DNA of 64,000 bases, taken from assembly GCF_040687965.1 (NCBI RefSeq), contig NZ_CP156084.1, positions 3,348,501 to 3,412,500 of the forward strand. Direction: 5' to 3'. The DNA is from Methylocystis echinoides (GTDB lineage Bacteria > Pseudomonadota > Alphaproteobacteria > Rhizobiales > Beijerinckiaceae). The notes beneath the pieces were generated by a model, which worked only from the letters and a program-made list of their open reading frames with translations, did not search any database and was not told where the DNA came from. Of this stretch, positions 53,655-61,469 are shown piece after piece. A program made the position numbers and the translations under genes. The stretch's first letter is position 1, and each line of letters starts with the position of its first letter.

Positions 53655-54979
53655 ACGCCCCCCCGGCCTACTTCGAAGCGATCTTCAAGATTGCGCAATT
53701 GTCACCCGGTTTACGCGCCGATGCTATCGCGGAAGCTTCGATTGGATTCGCTTTCGACCAGCAAAGAATCGAACGCGACGTAGACGAGTTTCTGCGCACG
53801 CAAGAAAAGATCAAAGACCGCGCTGGCGGCAACGGCAAAGCGAGTGGCGCGTTTGATCCACGTAACCCATTCTATGATCCCGACCATCGCAGCGATCTAA
53901 CCCTTGCCGCATGGAGAAAGCGGGAGTTGCCGCCAAGAGATTTCTTGCTCGGCGAACTACTTTCCACAGCGTCGCGTATGCTGATTATCGGCGAAACGGG
54001 CGTCGGCAAAACGCTCTTAGCGCTCGATATGGCGGCGGCGATTGCTTCCGGGCGAGAGTTCCTTGGTTGGGAGGGACGGCGGAAGGCGCGCGTCATGTAT
54101 CTCGACGGGGAGTTATCGCAAGAGACATTCCAAGAACGATTGAACATCGTCGCCGACCGCTACGGCGAGGATATCGCGCTATTCGCTTATAGTCGTGAAT
54201 ATCTGACGACAAACAACCCGGAAGAAATGCCCGCGTTCAATACGCCACAAGGACAGGAATGGTTGCTGCGCGAGATTGAGAAAGTAAAGCCGGACTTGAT
54301 CGTTTTCGACGCCATCATGTCGCTAATGATCGGCAATATGTCGGAAGAGGAAAGTTGGAGTCCGATGAAGGAGTTGATTCGCGAAATAACGCGGCGGCGC
54401 GTTGCGCAAATCTGGCTGCATCATACCGGACACGACGCGAATAGAGGATATGGGACGAAGACCCGTGAATGGGAAATGGACACCGTTGCGATATTGACCA
54501 AGATCGAAACCGACGCCGATCCTTCCGAAGTTTTGGCGGCGTTGAAGATGGAATTCACAAAGGCGCGTTTGCGCAATGGGACCAATTATCAGCAATTCGC
54601 TACGAAGGTTATTCACGATACGGCGGATGGCTTCGTCTATAGAGACGAAACGACAAGTTATCAAACAGAACGGCCAAAGAATGAGAATGAAACGATACGG
54701 CGGGAATTCATGCGCGCCTATGATCGACTCGCGGCGAAGGTGGAAGCGACGGATGGAAACGGCGCATGGGTGAATAAAGTTGAAGTGAACGCCATACGCG
54801 AAGAGTTGCGGCGCAATGGTTATTTGGAAACCGATGAAAAGAAAGGTCAAGTGACCAGCACCGCCCGGAGCAAGCTTCATAGGGCGAAAATGGAACTTCT
54901 GAATAACAAGGCGCTGGAAGAGAAGGACGGGTGGGTGTGGCGGCCTTTGGACCCGATGGACCCGGCGTGTCCGATGTAA
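53651..54979 (+). CDS. RepA/RecA-like hexameric helicase ATPase
   Basis: This 442-residue protein has a P-loop GETGVGKTLLALDMA (residues 114-128), an acidic YLDGELSQETFQERL block, Walker B DLIVFDAIMSL (residues 215-225) and WLHHTGHDANRGYG. This is the pattern of the plasmid RepA/AAA_25 helicase group. A C-terminal winged-helix-like domain (VEVNAIREELRRNGYLETDE) may bind origin DNA. The start overlaps the primase stop, so the two form a primase-helicase unit. It lies about 470 bp before the iteron cluster. Confidence 0.85.
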   Translation: MNAPPAYFEAIFKIAQLSPGLRADAIAEASIGFAFDQQRIERDVDEFLRTQEKIKDRAGGNGKASGAFDPRNPFYDPDHRSDLTLAAWRKRELPPRDFLLGELLSTASRMLIIGETGVGKTLLALDMAAAIASGREFLGWEGRRKARVMYLDGELSQETFQERLNIVADRYGEDIALFAYSREYLTTNNPEEMPAFNTPQGQEWLLREIEKVKPDLIVFDAIMSLMIGNMSEEESWSPMKELIREITRRRVAQIWLHHTGHDANRGYGTKTREWEMDTVAILTKIETDADPSEVLAALKMEFTKARLRNGTNYQQFATKVIHDTADGFVYRDETTSYQTERPKNENETIRREFMRAYDRLAAKVEATDGNGAWVNKVEVNAIREELRRNGYLETDEKKGQVTSTARSKLHRAKMELLNNKALEEKDGWVWRPLDPMDPACPM

Positions 54980-55045
54980 GGCGGGTGACGGGCGTCTTTC
55001 GTCGTTTGGCGAATCTGAAAATCCAAGCGGAGAAAGGGGGTAACT

Positions 55046-55381
55046 ATGAAAAACTCGGCTAATATTGGAGATGAGATAAAAAATGTATCTGCAATTCACG
55101 GCGTTCGAATATGGAAGTGTGTCGGTTTCAAAGATCATCGAACGAAGGCCGGAGTCGATATGATACTTGCCGAATGGGAATCGGAATGCGTCATTTGTGG
55201 AGCGTCTTTTCGAATGCTTGCTCCGATTAGTGCGGATGAAGACAGCGCCCGGTTTTGTTTGATGACGTGCCAAGCGCATCGTATGACACCAAGCGAAATC
55301 TCTAGACTTAGGCGCACAAAAGCGGATCAGCGCCGCAATGTATTCGAGCAGATTAAAATGCAGAAGATGGGGTGTGTGTAG
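55046..55381 (+). CDS. small zinc-finger-like island protein
   Basis: This 111-residue protein follows AGAAAGGGGGTAACT, a strong ribosome site. The body has ESECVICGASFRMLAPISAD and FCLMTCQAHRM, giving a C-x2-C plus C/H pattern that could bind zinc, and ends in a basic helix (RLRRTKADQRRNVFEQIKMQ). It may be a DNA-binding protein of the replication module. Family unknown. Confidence 0.55.
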   Translation: MKNSANIGDEIKNVSAIHGVRIWKCVGFKDHRTKAGVDMILAEWESECVICGASFRMLAPISADEDSARFCLMTCQAHRMTPSEISRLRRTKADQRRNVFEQIKMQKMGCV

Positions 55382-55446
55382 GTGGGCCTGTCTTTTTCGA
55401 CGTTTGGCGAATCTCGACCTTGGGTGCGTTTCAACGGGAGCTTTGG

Positions 55447-55656
55447 TGCGTTGCATTTGCGTTGCACGCTTAGCTGTAGAGAGCGGGAGCTTTGGTGCGT
55501 TGCATTTACGTTGCATCAATAGCCACGGTTTAGCAAAAACGCCAGAGTTTACCTGCGTTGCATCTGCGTTGCATCTGCGTTGCAATCTTGACAATTCACC
55601 ATTGCGTTGCGCGTTGCGTTGCATCCCTCCCCTATAGGGATGCAACGCTGCAACGC
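55447..55656. repeat. iteron cluster, candidate replication origin
   Basis: The nine-mer TGCGTTGCA or a one-base variant occurs at 55447, 55458, 55496, 55507 (TACGTTGCA), 55554, 55565, 55576, 55603 and 55615 in direct orientation, and inverted at 55640 and 55649. Three copies form an exact 11-bp tandem at 55554-55584. A longer direct repeat (CGGGAGCTTTGGTGCGTTGC...) occurs at 55434 and 55483. The last direct copy and its inverse form GCGTTGCATCCCT (55616-55628) / AGGGATGCAACGC (55636-55648), a perfect 13-bp inverted repeat. Its place after primase and helicase genes suggests an origin. Confidence 0.75.
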
Positions 55657-56189
55657 GGGCGGTCAGGACCAAGCCCGTTCGAAATGACTCTTAACACCCG
55701 TTTTTGATGGCGAAGTTGGACACACACCCGTTCGAGAGAACAAGACGGGTGAGGCGTATTCCTCTCTCTCCACCGGCCCGTGGTGCGCCTCTCACGGGCA
55801 GGGGCCATATTGGTAGCTCTCGACCATTTTGGCGTATGGGCGGGGCGCTATGGGGCTCAAAACCTGAGACTAGACAAAGACGCTCGCCGAGCATTTTTCC
55901 TGCGACCGCGCGCCCTCTCGACCAGTCTCTAACTGCGCAATTCAAACGAGGAACGTCGCGCGCCGAGACCAGACCGCCTCCGAGGCGCTCGCCGGGCGTC
56001 TTTTCGCCAGCGAATCCAGTCGCCCGATTATACATTGTAATCCTATTCCAATCGGAACAGCTTGATATCTCTGCCGTTCTGAATACATCATCTCTGTAAC
56101 CCACAGCGCAATGCACAGTCTCACCAGTTGGGAGAAAAGCAGGGGCACGAATAGCCGCCTCCCTGAAAGCCGAAGTCCAAGCCAAAAAA
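55657..56189. other. 533-base non-coding stretch between origin and terminase genes
   Basis: No frame looks like a real protein. The segment holds CACCCGTT-type short repeats near 55690-55760, a GC-rich middle and AT-rich patches near 56030-56100 that could be a terminase-gene promoter. In phages and satellites a cos or pac site often lies next to the small terminase gene, so a packaging site may be here; I see no specific motif. Confidence 0.4.
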
Positions 56190-56675
56190 ATGACGTTCGA
56201 AACTGTCCCGCAAGATGAGGAACTGACAAGCGAAAGCTCTGCAAAAATGCAGAGAAAGAGAACTGTGCGCAAACCGAAGGCGCGCAGCCGGGTCACGAAC
56301 GGCGGAAAGTTGCTGATGGGCGACGTTGACGAACGCTCCCAATTCGCCCGCCGCCTGCGCGATATCATCGCGCTTCATGTCGATTGCCTCTCTAGGGGAG
56401 CAGGCGGCGAGGCTCTTTCCGAAGCCGAGTTGAGCCTAATTCGTCGCGTGAGCGTTTGCGAATTGCGCCTCGAAGAAATGGAAATGCGTATGGCGCAGGG
56501 CAAGGACATCAGTATCGACGTTTACGCACGCGTCGCTGGCCACGTTCGAAGAATGCATGAAGCATTGAATGGCCTGTCCCTGCGAAACAAGGTCGCCAAG
56601 GACGTTACGCCTTCTCTTGGGCAATACGTTTCAAAGCGCCAGCGCCGAGTCGTGACACTGGAAAGCGGCGACTGA
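56190..56675 (+). CDS. small terminase-like / terminase-associated protein
   Basis: This 161-residue protein has a basic N-terminus (RKRTVRKPKARSRVTNGGKL) and then RRLRDIIALHVDCLSRGAGG, ALSEAELSLIRRVSVCELRL, MRRMHEAL-like helices and a close with DVTPSLGQYVSKRQRR. The same pattern (RDIIALH, SEAE, LIRRA, RDVTP) is known to me from short genes immediately upstream of large terminases in alphaproteobacterial prophage islands. It likely binds DNA at a packaging site. It ends one base before the large terminase gene. Confidence 0.7.
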   Translation: MTFETVPQDEELTSESSAKMQRKRTVRKPKARSRVTNGGKLLMGDVDERSQFARRLRDIIALHVDCLSRGAGGEALSEAELSLIRRVSVCELRLEEMEMRMAQGKDISIDVYARVAGHVRRMHEALNGLSLRNKVAKDVTPSLGQYVSKRQRRVVTLESGD

Positions 56676-56676
56676 C

Positions 56677-58275
56677 ATGCTCCCTATCATTCCCATTCGC
56701 GAGGCTTTGACGGACCCTAACCTGCTTGGGGCTGAATTGTCAGGCGCGTCATGGCTTCCCATGCGCACGCTCGCAATTGCGGCAATGGGCGAACCATTGA
56801 CGGAAGACGAGCGCCCGATCTTTTCAAAGCTTACGGGTGGTAGAGAATGCGAGTCCTTGCAACGCGCAAAGCGGCTTGTAGTGGTTGCAGGAAGACGAAG
56901 TGGAAAATCAAGAATAGCAGCCGCGTTAGCAATCTATTTTGCGTTGTTATGTGATCATTCACATAACCTGTCTGTCGGGGAGGTAGGTGTCGTATTAGTG
57001 TGCGCGCAGAACGTCGAGCAAGCGAAGGTCGTATTCTCTTATTGCTTGGGACTTGTGCAGTCTCAACCGATTTTGTGCAAGGAATTGGCCAATGCCACGG
57101 CACTAACGGTTACCTTCAAGAATGGAATTCAAATCTCCGTTCGTCCTTCGTCGTTTAGAGGATTGCGTGGCGTAACGTGTGTGGCAGCAATCTGCGATGA
57201 GTCCGCCTTCTGGTTTACGGAAGAATCAGCAAGCACCAATCCAGACAGCGAGATTATCAACGGCGCTATTCAACCGGCGTTAATGACAACACGTGGAATG
57301 TTGATCGTCATTAGCTCTCCGTATGCTCGCAAAGGCGTCCTCTGGAAATTCTATAACAAACATTTCGGGCCGAAGGGTGATCCTCTAACCATTGTGGCGC
57401 AAGGGGCAAGTCGTGACTTCAATCCTTCAATCGACGAAGACGAAATTCAAGCAGCGTTGGAAGAAGATTATGCACTGGCGCAGAGTGAATGGCTGGGCCA
57501 ATTCAGAACCGACCTAGAAGGCTTCCTGAGCATGGAAGCCATACGCGCCTGCGTAGCACCGGGTGTTTATGAAATAGCACCTTCGTTTGACCTAACTTAC
57601 TCTGCGTTTGTGGACGCCGCTACAGGATCAGGACAGGACGATTTCGCGATGGCGATTGGTCATCTTGAAGGCGACGTGCTGATTGTGGACGCCCTGAGAG
57701 CTTTCACGCCGCCTTTCTCTCCCGAGAACGTTGTCACCGAGCTTTCCGAACTGCTTTCCTATTATGGCGTCACGCGAGTCCACGGCGACAATTTCGCAAG
57801 CGGCTTCGTGCGCGAGTTGTTCACCAAAAAGGGCGTTGCCTATGAGCCGGTCAAACTCAATACATCAGAATTATACCTGAATTTGCTGGGCACCATCAAC
57901 GCAAAGAAAATCCAGTTACTTGACGACACCAAGAGCATAAATCAGTTAGCGAACCTCGAACGTCGAACAGGCTTCGCTGGCAAAGATAGGGTCTCACATC
58001 CTGTCGGAATGCATGACGACGTATCCAACGTTATCGCAGGTTTATCTTCGGTCATTCGCGATACAGATGGCTTTTCGCTGGATATGTTCCTCCGCGCTTA
58101 CGGCGGAAAGCCGACGCTCTACGAAGAGCGCGCCCAACGCAAAGCGCGCGAAGAAGAAGAACGTCGAAAGCAGGAAGCCGAACGCCAATCCCGTAAGGGC
58201 GCAGAACAAGCCGACGCGGAACCTTCGTCAATCGACGACGAATCTTCGTCTGTCACACGGATCATCCAACTCTAA
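56677..58275 (+). CDS. phage terminase large subunit
   Basis: This 532-residue packaging motor has Walker A VVAGRRSGKSRIAAAL (residues 69-84) and Walker B CVAAICDESAFW (residues 167-178), then a motif III-like LIVISSPYARKG near residue 208. The RNase-H-like nuclease domain has three acidic sites: YSAFVDAATGSGQDD (Asp312), VTRVHGDNFASGF (Asp370) and GMHDDVSNV (Asp447). ATPase and nuclease centres are therefore intact. The tail is a charged helix (KAREEEERRKQEAER). No portal gene follows, which is unusual for a phage. Confidence 0.88.
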   Translation: MLPIIPIREALTDPNLLGAELSGASWLPMRTLAIAAMGEPLTEDERPIFSKLTGGRECESLQRAKRLVVVAGRRSGKSRIAAALAIYFALLCDHSHNLSVGEVGVVLVCAQNVEQAKVVFSYCLGLVQSQPILCKELANATALTVTFKNGIQISVRPSSFRGLRGVTCVAAICDESAFWFTEESASTNPDSEIINGAIQPALMTTRGMLIVISSPYARKGVLWKFYNKHFGPKGDPLTIVAQGASRDFNPSIDEDEIQAALEEDYALAQSEWLGQFRTDLEGFLSMEAIRACVAPGVYEIAPSFDLTYSAFVDAATGSGQDDFAMAIGHLEGDVLIVDALRAFTPPFSPENVVTELSELLSYYGVTRVHGDNFASGFVRELFTKKGVAYEPVKLNTSELYLNLLGTINAKKIQLLDDTKSINQLANLERRTGFAGKDRVSHPVGMHDDVSNVIAGLSSVIRDTDGFSLDMFLRAYGGKPTLYEERAQRKAREEEERRKQEAERQSRKGAEQADAEPSSIDDESSSVTRIIQL

Positions 58276-58288
58276 AGGAACCAACCCA

Positions 58289-58837
58289 ATGACCGCCATC
58301 GACACGCGTCGGCATATCGAGGCCCTGCAAAGCGCCGCTATCGACCTTGAAGCACAACTCCGCGCCATCGGCGGCTATTCCCGCGATTGCGCGCATATCC
58401 ATGATGCTCTTCGTGGTCAACGTAAACACGGTTTTGCCGTCCTATTCGATGGGCAGGGTGAACCCGAGATAATCCCACTTGGTAATGAATCGAGGAACGT
58501 CGAAATTCAAAAAGGCAATGCGCCTGATCAATTCGAAGTGGTCTATCAATCTCCCGCCGATCCACAAGCAGCGGTAGGCGAATATCACGTTAAGCACATT
58601 GGAAGTGAGCAGCACGTTCAGCATGTCAACGGGAAGGTCACGAAAGGCTTCCCGCCGCAATCCATGGTGCGAGAACGAACCGCCGATGCAGCGAAGCGCA
58701 CAAAGCAGACGCAAGATGCAGCTAGAGAGAAATCCATTCGGATGGCTGATTATGAACGTAACACGCTTATAGCGCAGCGAATGAAGGAAGCTTCCGACAG
58801 AATCTGGAAGAAGGAAAAGGCGGCTTCAAATGTCTAA
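58289..58837 (+). CDS. island protein of unknown function
   Basis: This 182-residue protein starts 13 bases after the terminase stop with AAAGGAACC upstream. It has a helical N-terminus (TRRHIEALQSAAIDLEAQLR), a beta-rich middle (VVYQSPADPQAAVGEYHVKH) and a charged C-terminal coil (RMKEASDRIWKKEKAASNV). It is not like a portal or head protein. It overlaps the next gene by eight bases. Confidence 0.6.
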   Translation: MTAIDTRRHIEALQSAAIDLEAQLRAIGGYSRDCAHIHDALRGQRKHGFAVLFDGQGEPEIIPLGNESRNVEIQKGNAPDQFEVVYQSPADPQAAVGEYHVKHIGSEQHVQHVNGKVTKGFPPQSMVRERTADAAKRTKQTQDAAREKSIRMADYERNTLIAQRMKEASDRIWKKEKAASNV

Positions 58838-59621
58838 TCCCCGGCAACAGTTACGCGAGGCAATAAAAGCCAGCGCCGCCGCCTTATCCGAACTGCGTCA
58901 CGCTGAAAACATGCTCGATCGCGCCCATAGCCTGTATGACTCGTTGGTTGAGAAGCGGGACGAACAGTTCGCAAATCTGGACGACGAAATGGGAAGAGCG
59001 CGAGCCGACAATCTGAAACGCGCAATTCAAGGCGACGAGAACGCCCACTTGTTGCAGGAGCCCGGAGGCTTTGCAGCGGCGCTTATCGCGCGGGATCATC
59101 TGGACCAACAAATTGCCGGGGTGCACGATTCCCTTCCCGTTCTGGAAGCTGAATTGACCGACGCCCGTCGCGCCGCCGAAGAAGCGGATTACACCGTGGA
59201 ACTCTGTCGCGAACGTGTCTTCGCGGACGAAGCCGAACGATTAGCGCAGGAGTTTATGCAGAAGCTCGCTGAGATTCGTCGAATGTCGATTCGCCTTCGC
59301 TTCATGGCCTTGCGCCAAGTCCGCCGTGATCCAAATGCGCGCAGCCTGACCGGCGGACAATTCTATGGGCAAGGCCACACTCGGAATATCTCAATGCCGC
59401 AATCGGTCGCAGCGGCGGTCCACGAGGAAGTCATGGGCGACTTCGATATTCGTGGTGGCCTAAAGATGCGGGAAGAACTCTCAACTCGCGTTGCTGATTA
59501 TTGGGCAAGATTGCGCATTGATCCCGAGGCGGAATTCAACGAAGACCGCCCACAAAAGCGTAGCCGATCAATGATCGAGCAATTCGCCATCGACTTACTG
59601 CCAGGAGACGAGAATCTCTAG
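58830..59621 (+). CDS. coiled-coil island protein of unknown function
   Basis: This 263-residue protein is mostly coiled coil in residues 1-155 (ALSELRHAENMLDRAHSLYD, DARRAAEEADYTVELCRERV). It has an arginine-rich segment and a shorter C-terminal domain (GDFDIRGGLKMREELSTRVA). Length and coil content resemble scaffold or head-vertex proteins in a loose way, but no family is recognised. It is translationally coupled to the previous gene and ends the terminase transcription unit. Confidence 0.55.
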   Translation: MSNPRQQLREAIKASAAALSELRHAENMLDRAHSLYDSLVEKRDEQFANLDDEMGRARADNLKRAIQGDENAHLLQEPGGFAAALIARDHLDQQIAGVHDSLPVLEAELTDARRAAEEADYTVELCRERVFADEAERLAQEFMQKLAEIRRMSIRLRFMALRQVRRDPNARSLTGGQFYGQGHTRNISMPQSVAAAVHEEVMGDFDIRGGLKMREELSTRVADYWARLRIDPEAEFNEDRPQKRSRSMIEQFAIDLLPGDENL

Positions 59622-60095
59622 ATGACGCTAATTCCCGCCATGTGGGTTTCCTCGTTTCTTCGTGGTGGGAAACGCCGGCCCGTTCACGTATCAACTGCAT
59701 CCGATATTGGACGGACCGGCGGTTCTTTTCTGTGTTCCCCGCAAGTTTCTTCTCCTTGCGGGACGCATGGAAGATGCGTAGCTCACAGCGCCCCGTGTCT
59801 TCTGTGCGAGTTGGGGGCAGGCGGCTTTGAGGATGCGCTTTTCCGCCTGCCTCTTTATTCATTTCGCTATGGGGCGCTCGACTGTGCAATCTCATAGCAA
59901 AAAATTGATCGTCGGGAAATGTTTGTCGAAGCTTTTCCCGGCGATTTCAAACGAACAGCGACGCGGTTTTGGCTTCATCTCCTACGCGCCGCTTAGAGCC
60001 CGCATCGCCGTTTTTTTCCGGGGCGGTTGGTGCGGGCTCGCCCCTAAACCCACGTTGGTCACCTAACGAAGACGCCATGCGCCCCGAGTCGATCA
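59622..60095. other. 474-base stretch without a recognised gene
   Basis: A hairpin CCCGCAAG / CTTGCGGG (59738-59762) may end the terminase unit. A GCCCGCATCGCCGTTTTTTT segment is followed by GGTGCGGGCTCGCC. The short frames here do not look real. Confidence 0.4.
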
Positions 60096-60314
60096 ATGAA
60101 AGTCGAATCTCCGAACCCTGCACCCATTCGTTTCCAGCGCCTTTCCGGACGCGGATTGAAGCAGCCGCCGTTAATCGGGAGGTTCCGTCACGGGCAACTC
60201 GTCTATGTTTCTTTCGCCGATGGAACGCTTGAATGGACGCGCGCCGTCGATGAAACTTGCGAGAGCTTTGAGGAACGTATTCTTGCCGCGTTGCGCGAAC
60301 TGATCGGGGCGTAA
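60096..60314 (+). CDS. possible small island protein
   Basis: This 72-residue frame is basic at first (RFQRLSGRGLKQPPLIGRFR). It then has a beta-strand/helix part (QLVYVSFADGTLEWTRAVDE, SFEERILAALRELIGA) with protein-like composition. There is no strong ribosome site. No family is recognised. Confidence 0.4.
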   Translation: MKVESPNPAPIRFQRLSGRGLKQPPLIGRFRHGQLVYVSFADGTLEWTRAVDETCESFEERILAALRELIGA

Positions 60315-60526
60315 GTGAGTGTGCCTGCGCCATTCCCCACGCCAGCCATGTCGGCAAGCTGACGCTCGACATATCCGCTTTGTTGGTTGCTCCCGATTTC
60401 GGGAGCAACCAGCCCATACCGAACGTCACGGCCTTTCTTCTGGCCTTCTGCCTTCCGCTTAGCCGCCGCTTCTTTAAGCGCGCCCGAGTCAATCTTTGCG
60501 ACGATGATCGCACGCTGGCCGGGGCA
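60314..60526 (-). pseudogene. ParB-like domain remnant
   Basis: On the minus strand about 70 codons read GQRAIIVAKI, then EAAAKRKAEGQKKGRD, and end with GYVERQLADMAGVGNG. This resembles the part of ParB/KorB-like proteins after the nuclease-like domain (the 'HLTPSQRA' block, then a helix-turn-helix). The 5' part is not readable as ParB in a single frame, and the fragment stops conserving beyond 60314. It is probably decayed. A perfect 12-bp palindrome lies inside it. Confidence 0.4.
60386..60411. repeat. perfect 12-bp inverted repeat
   Basis: GGTTGCTCCCGA-TT-TCGGGAGCAACC is a 26-bp near-palindrome within the ParB-like remnant. It may be a protein site or a strong hairpin. Confidence 0.7.
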
Positions 60527-60954
60527 TGGAATGAAACTAACGTCGAAGGCTACGCGCTGCACGGCCTTCGTCTTTCGTCTTTGATGGGACTCGACGACGC
60601 GCCGCGTCCGGCGAAGCCTAATTATGAACACTGTCGAACGCCTCGTGGCGCACGAAGCGGGGGGCTCAGGGGCAATGGTAGCTCTCCATAAAGACCGCAG
60701 CCGCCATCGCCATGGGCAAGGAACCGCAGCGTCGCGGCGGAAAGTGCTGGCGAAGACTGTTTGGATTTCGTTCCTCGCCACGTGGAAAAGATCAATCGTC
60801 AATGAACGTGCGTCCTGAATTGGGCAGCGAGCAAATTGCGAAGACGAACCGGCGTCAATCGACCATCGTTTTTTGACTCTTCGTTCGAGAAACCTTGGCG
60901 TCAGTGTTTTGTTGAGTTTGCGAGAGGGCGTGACCGTCAGAGAAATTCGGCAAG
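60527..60954. other. 428-base stretch without a recognised gene
   Basis: Only short frames in mixed directions occur. The part next to the ParB-like remnant may be its decayed front end. Nothing else is clear. Confidence 0.35.
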
Positions 60955-61161
60955 ATGGAGACGAAAGCCAAATCACGACGCGGCTTCGCCTCGATGAGCC
61001 CCGAGAAGCGACGCGCCATTGCCCGCATGGGCGGCAAGGCGGTTACACCGGAGCAACGCTCGTTTTCGACGGACCGCAGCCTCGCGGCGCGTGCAGGATC
61101 GAAGGGCGGCTCCGTCACCGGGTCGAGCAAAGCGCGGCTCCTTTTTTATAGTTATGTTTAA
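60955..61161 (+). CDS. KGG-motif (stress-induced repeat) small protein
   Basis: This 68-residue protein has two KGG repeats: RRGFASMSPEKRRAIARMGG-K and SFSTDRSLAARAGSKGGSVTG. The same repeat occurs in the GsiB/YciG family of small stress or hydrophilin-like proteins and in many phage and island genes. The role is unknown. The ATG at 60955 fits the family start. Structured hairpins follow the stop. Confidence 0.75.
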   Translation: METKAKSRRGFASMSPEKRRAIARMGGKAVTPEQRSFSTDRSLAARAGSKGGSVTGSSKARLLFYSYV

Positions 61162-61194
61162 GCGGTTTCCCTATACTTCTCTAGGGATTCCGCC

Positions 61195-61238
61195 GGACCC
61201 CGGCTGCCGGGGTCCTCATACCCTGCCAAGGCAGGTAT
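61195..61238 (+). terminator. double hairpin after the KGG gene
   Basis: GGACCCCGGC-T-GCCGGGGTCC (61195-61215) is followed at once by ATACCCTGCC / GGCAGGTAT (61218-61238) with one bulged base. Together they are likely a transcription end. Confidence 0.6.
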
Positions 61239-61412
61239 TCCTCTCTAAACATTGTTCAAAGATGCAGCCGGCCGGATTTATGAACGCCGTTTCACTGTTG
61301 CAGGACGGTTGACATAACCACGCCGAAGGGCGGGATAGGGTTGCTTGCCTGAGCCTCCAACGTGAACGAAGCGTTTTGGGAGAGTCTCCCAGCCGCCAAG
61401 CTTGCCCGCAGG

Positions 61413-61460
61413 GTTAGACGATCTAACTCCACATGCGAGGGTTAGATGATCTAACCCTCG
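61413..61460. promoter_or_regulatory. tandem palindromic operators
   Basis: GTTAGACGATCTAAC at 61413-61427 and GTTAGATGATCTAAC at 61441-61455 are matching 15-mers 28 bp apart. The second is extended to perfect 12-base arms (CGAGGGTTAGAT / ATCTAACCCTCG, 61436-61460). They end nine bases before the following gene, as expected for a repressor operator. Confidence 0.75.
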
Positions 61461-61469
61461 CGTTGGCGG

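Noticed and set aside
55447-55656. GCGTTGCAT repeats as a CRISPR or coding repeat
   Set aside because: The unit is only nine to eleven bases with irregular gaps and inverted copies, which fits iterons better; no frame is open through it.
55691-56368. Reverse frame of 225 codons overlapping the origin-terminase gap
   Set aside because: It overlaps the terminase-associated gene on the other strand and its composition is not protein-like.
59536-59895. Reverse frame of 119 codons after the coiled-coil gene
   Set aside because: It overlaps the end of a gene on the other strand, contains a hairpin and has no recognisable family.
60203-60976. The whole 257-codon reverse frame as one gene
   Set aside because: Only about 70 codons (60314-60526) resemble a known family; the rest does not read like a protein, so only the remnant is listed.
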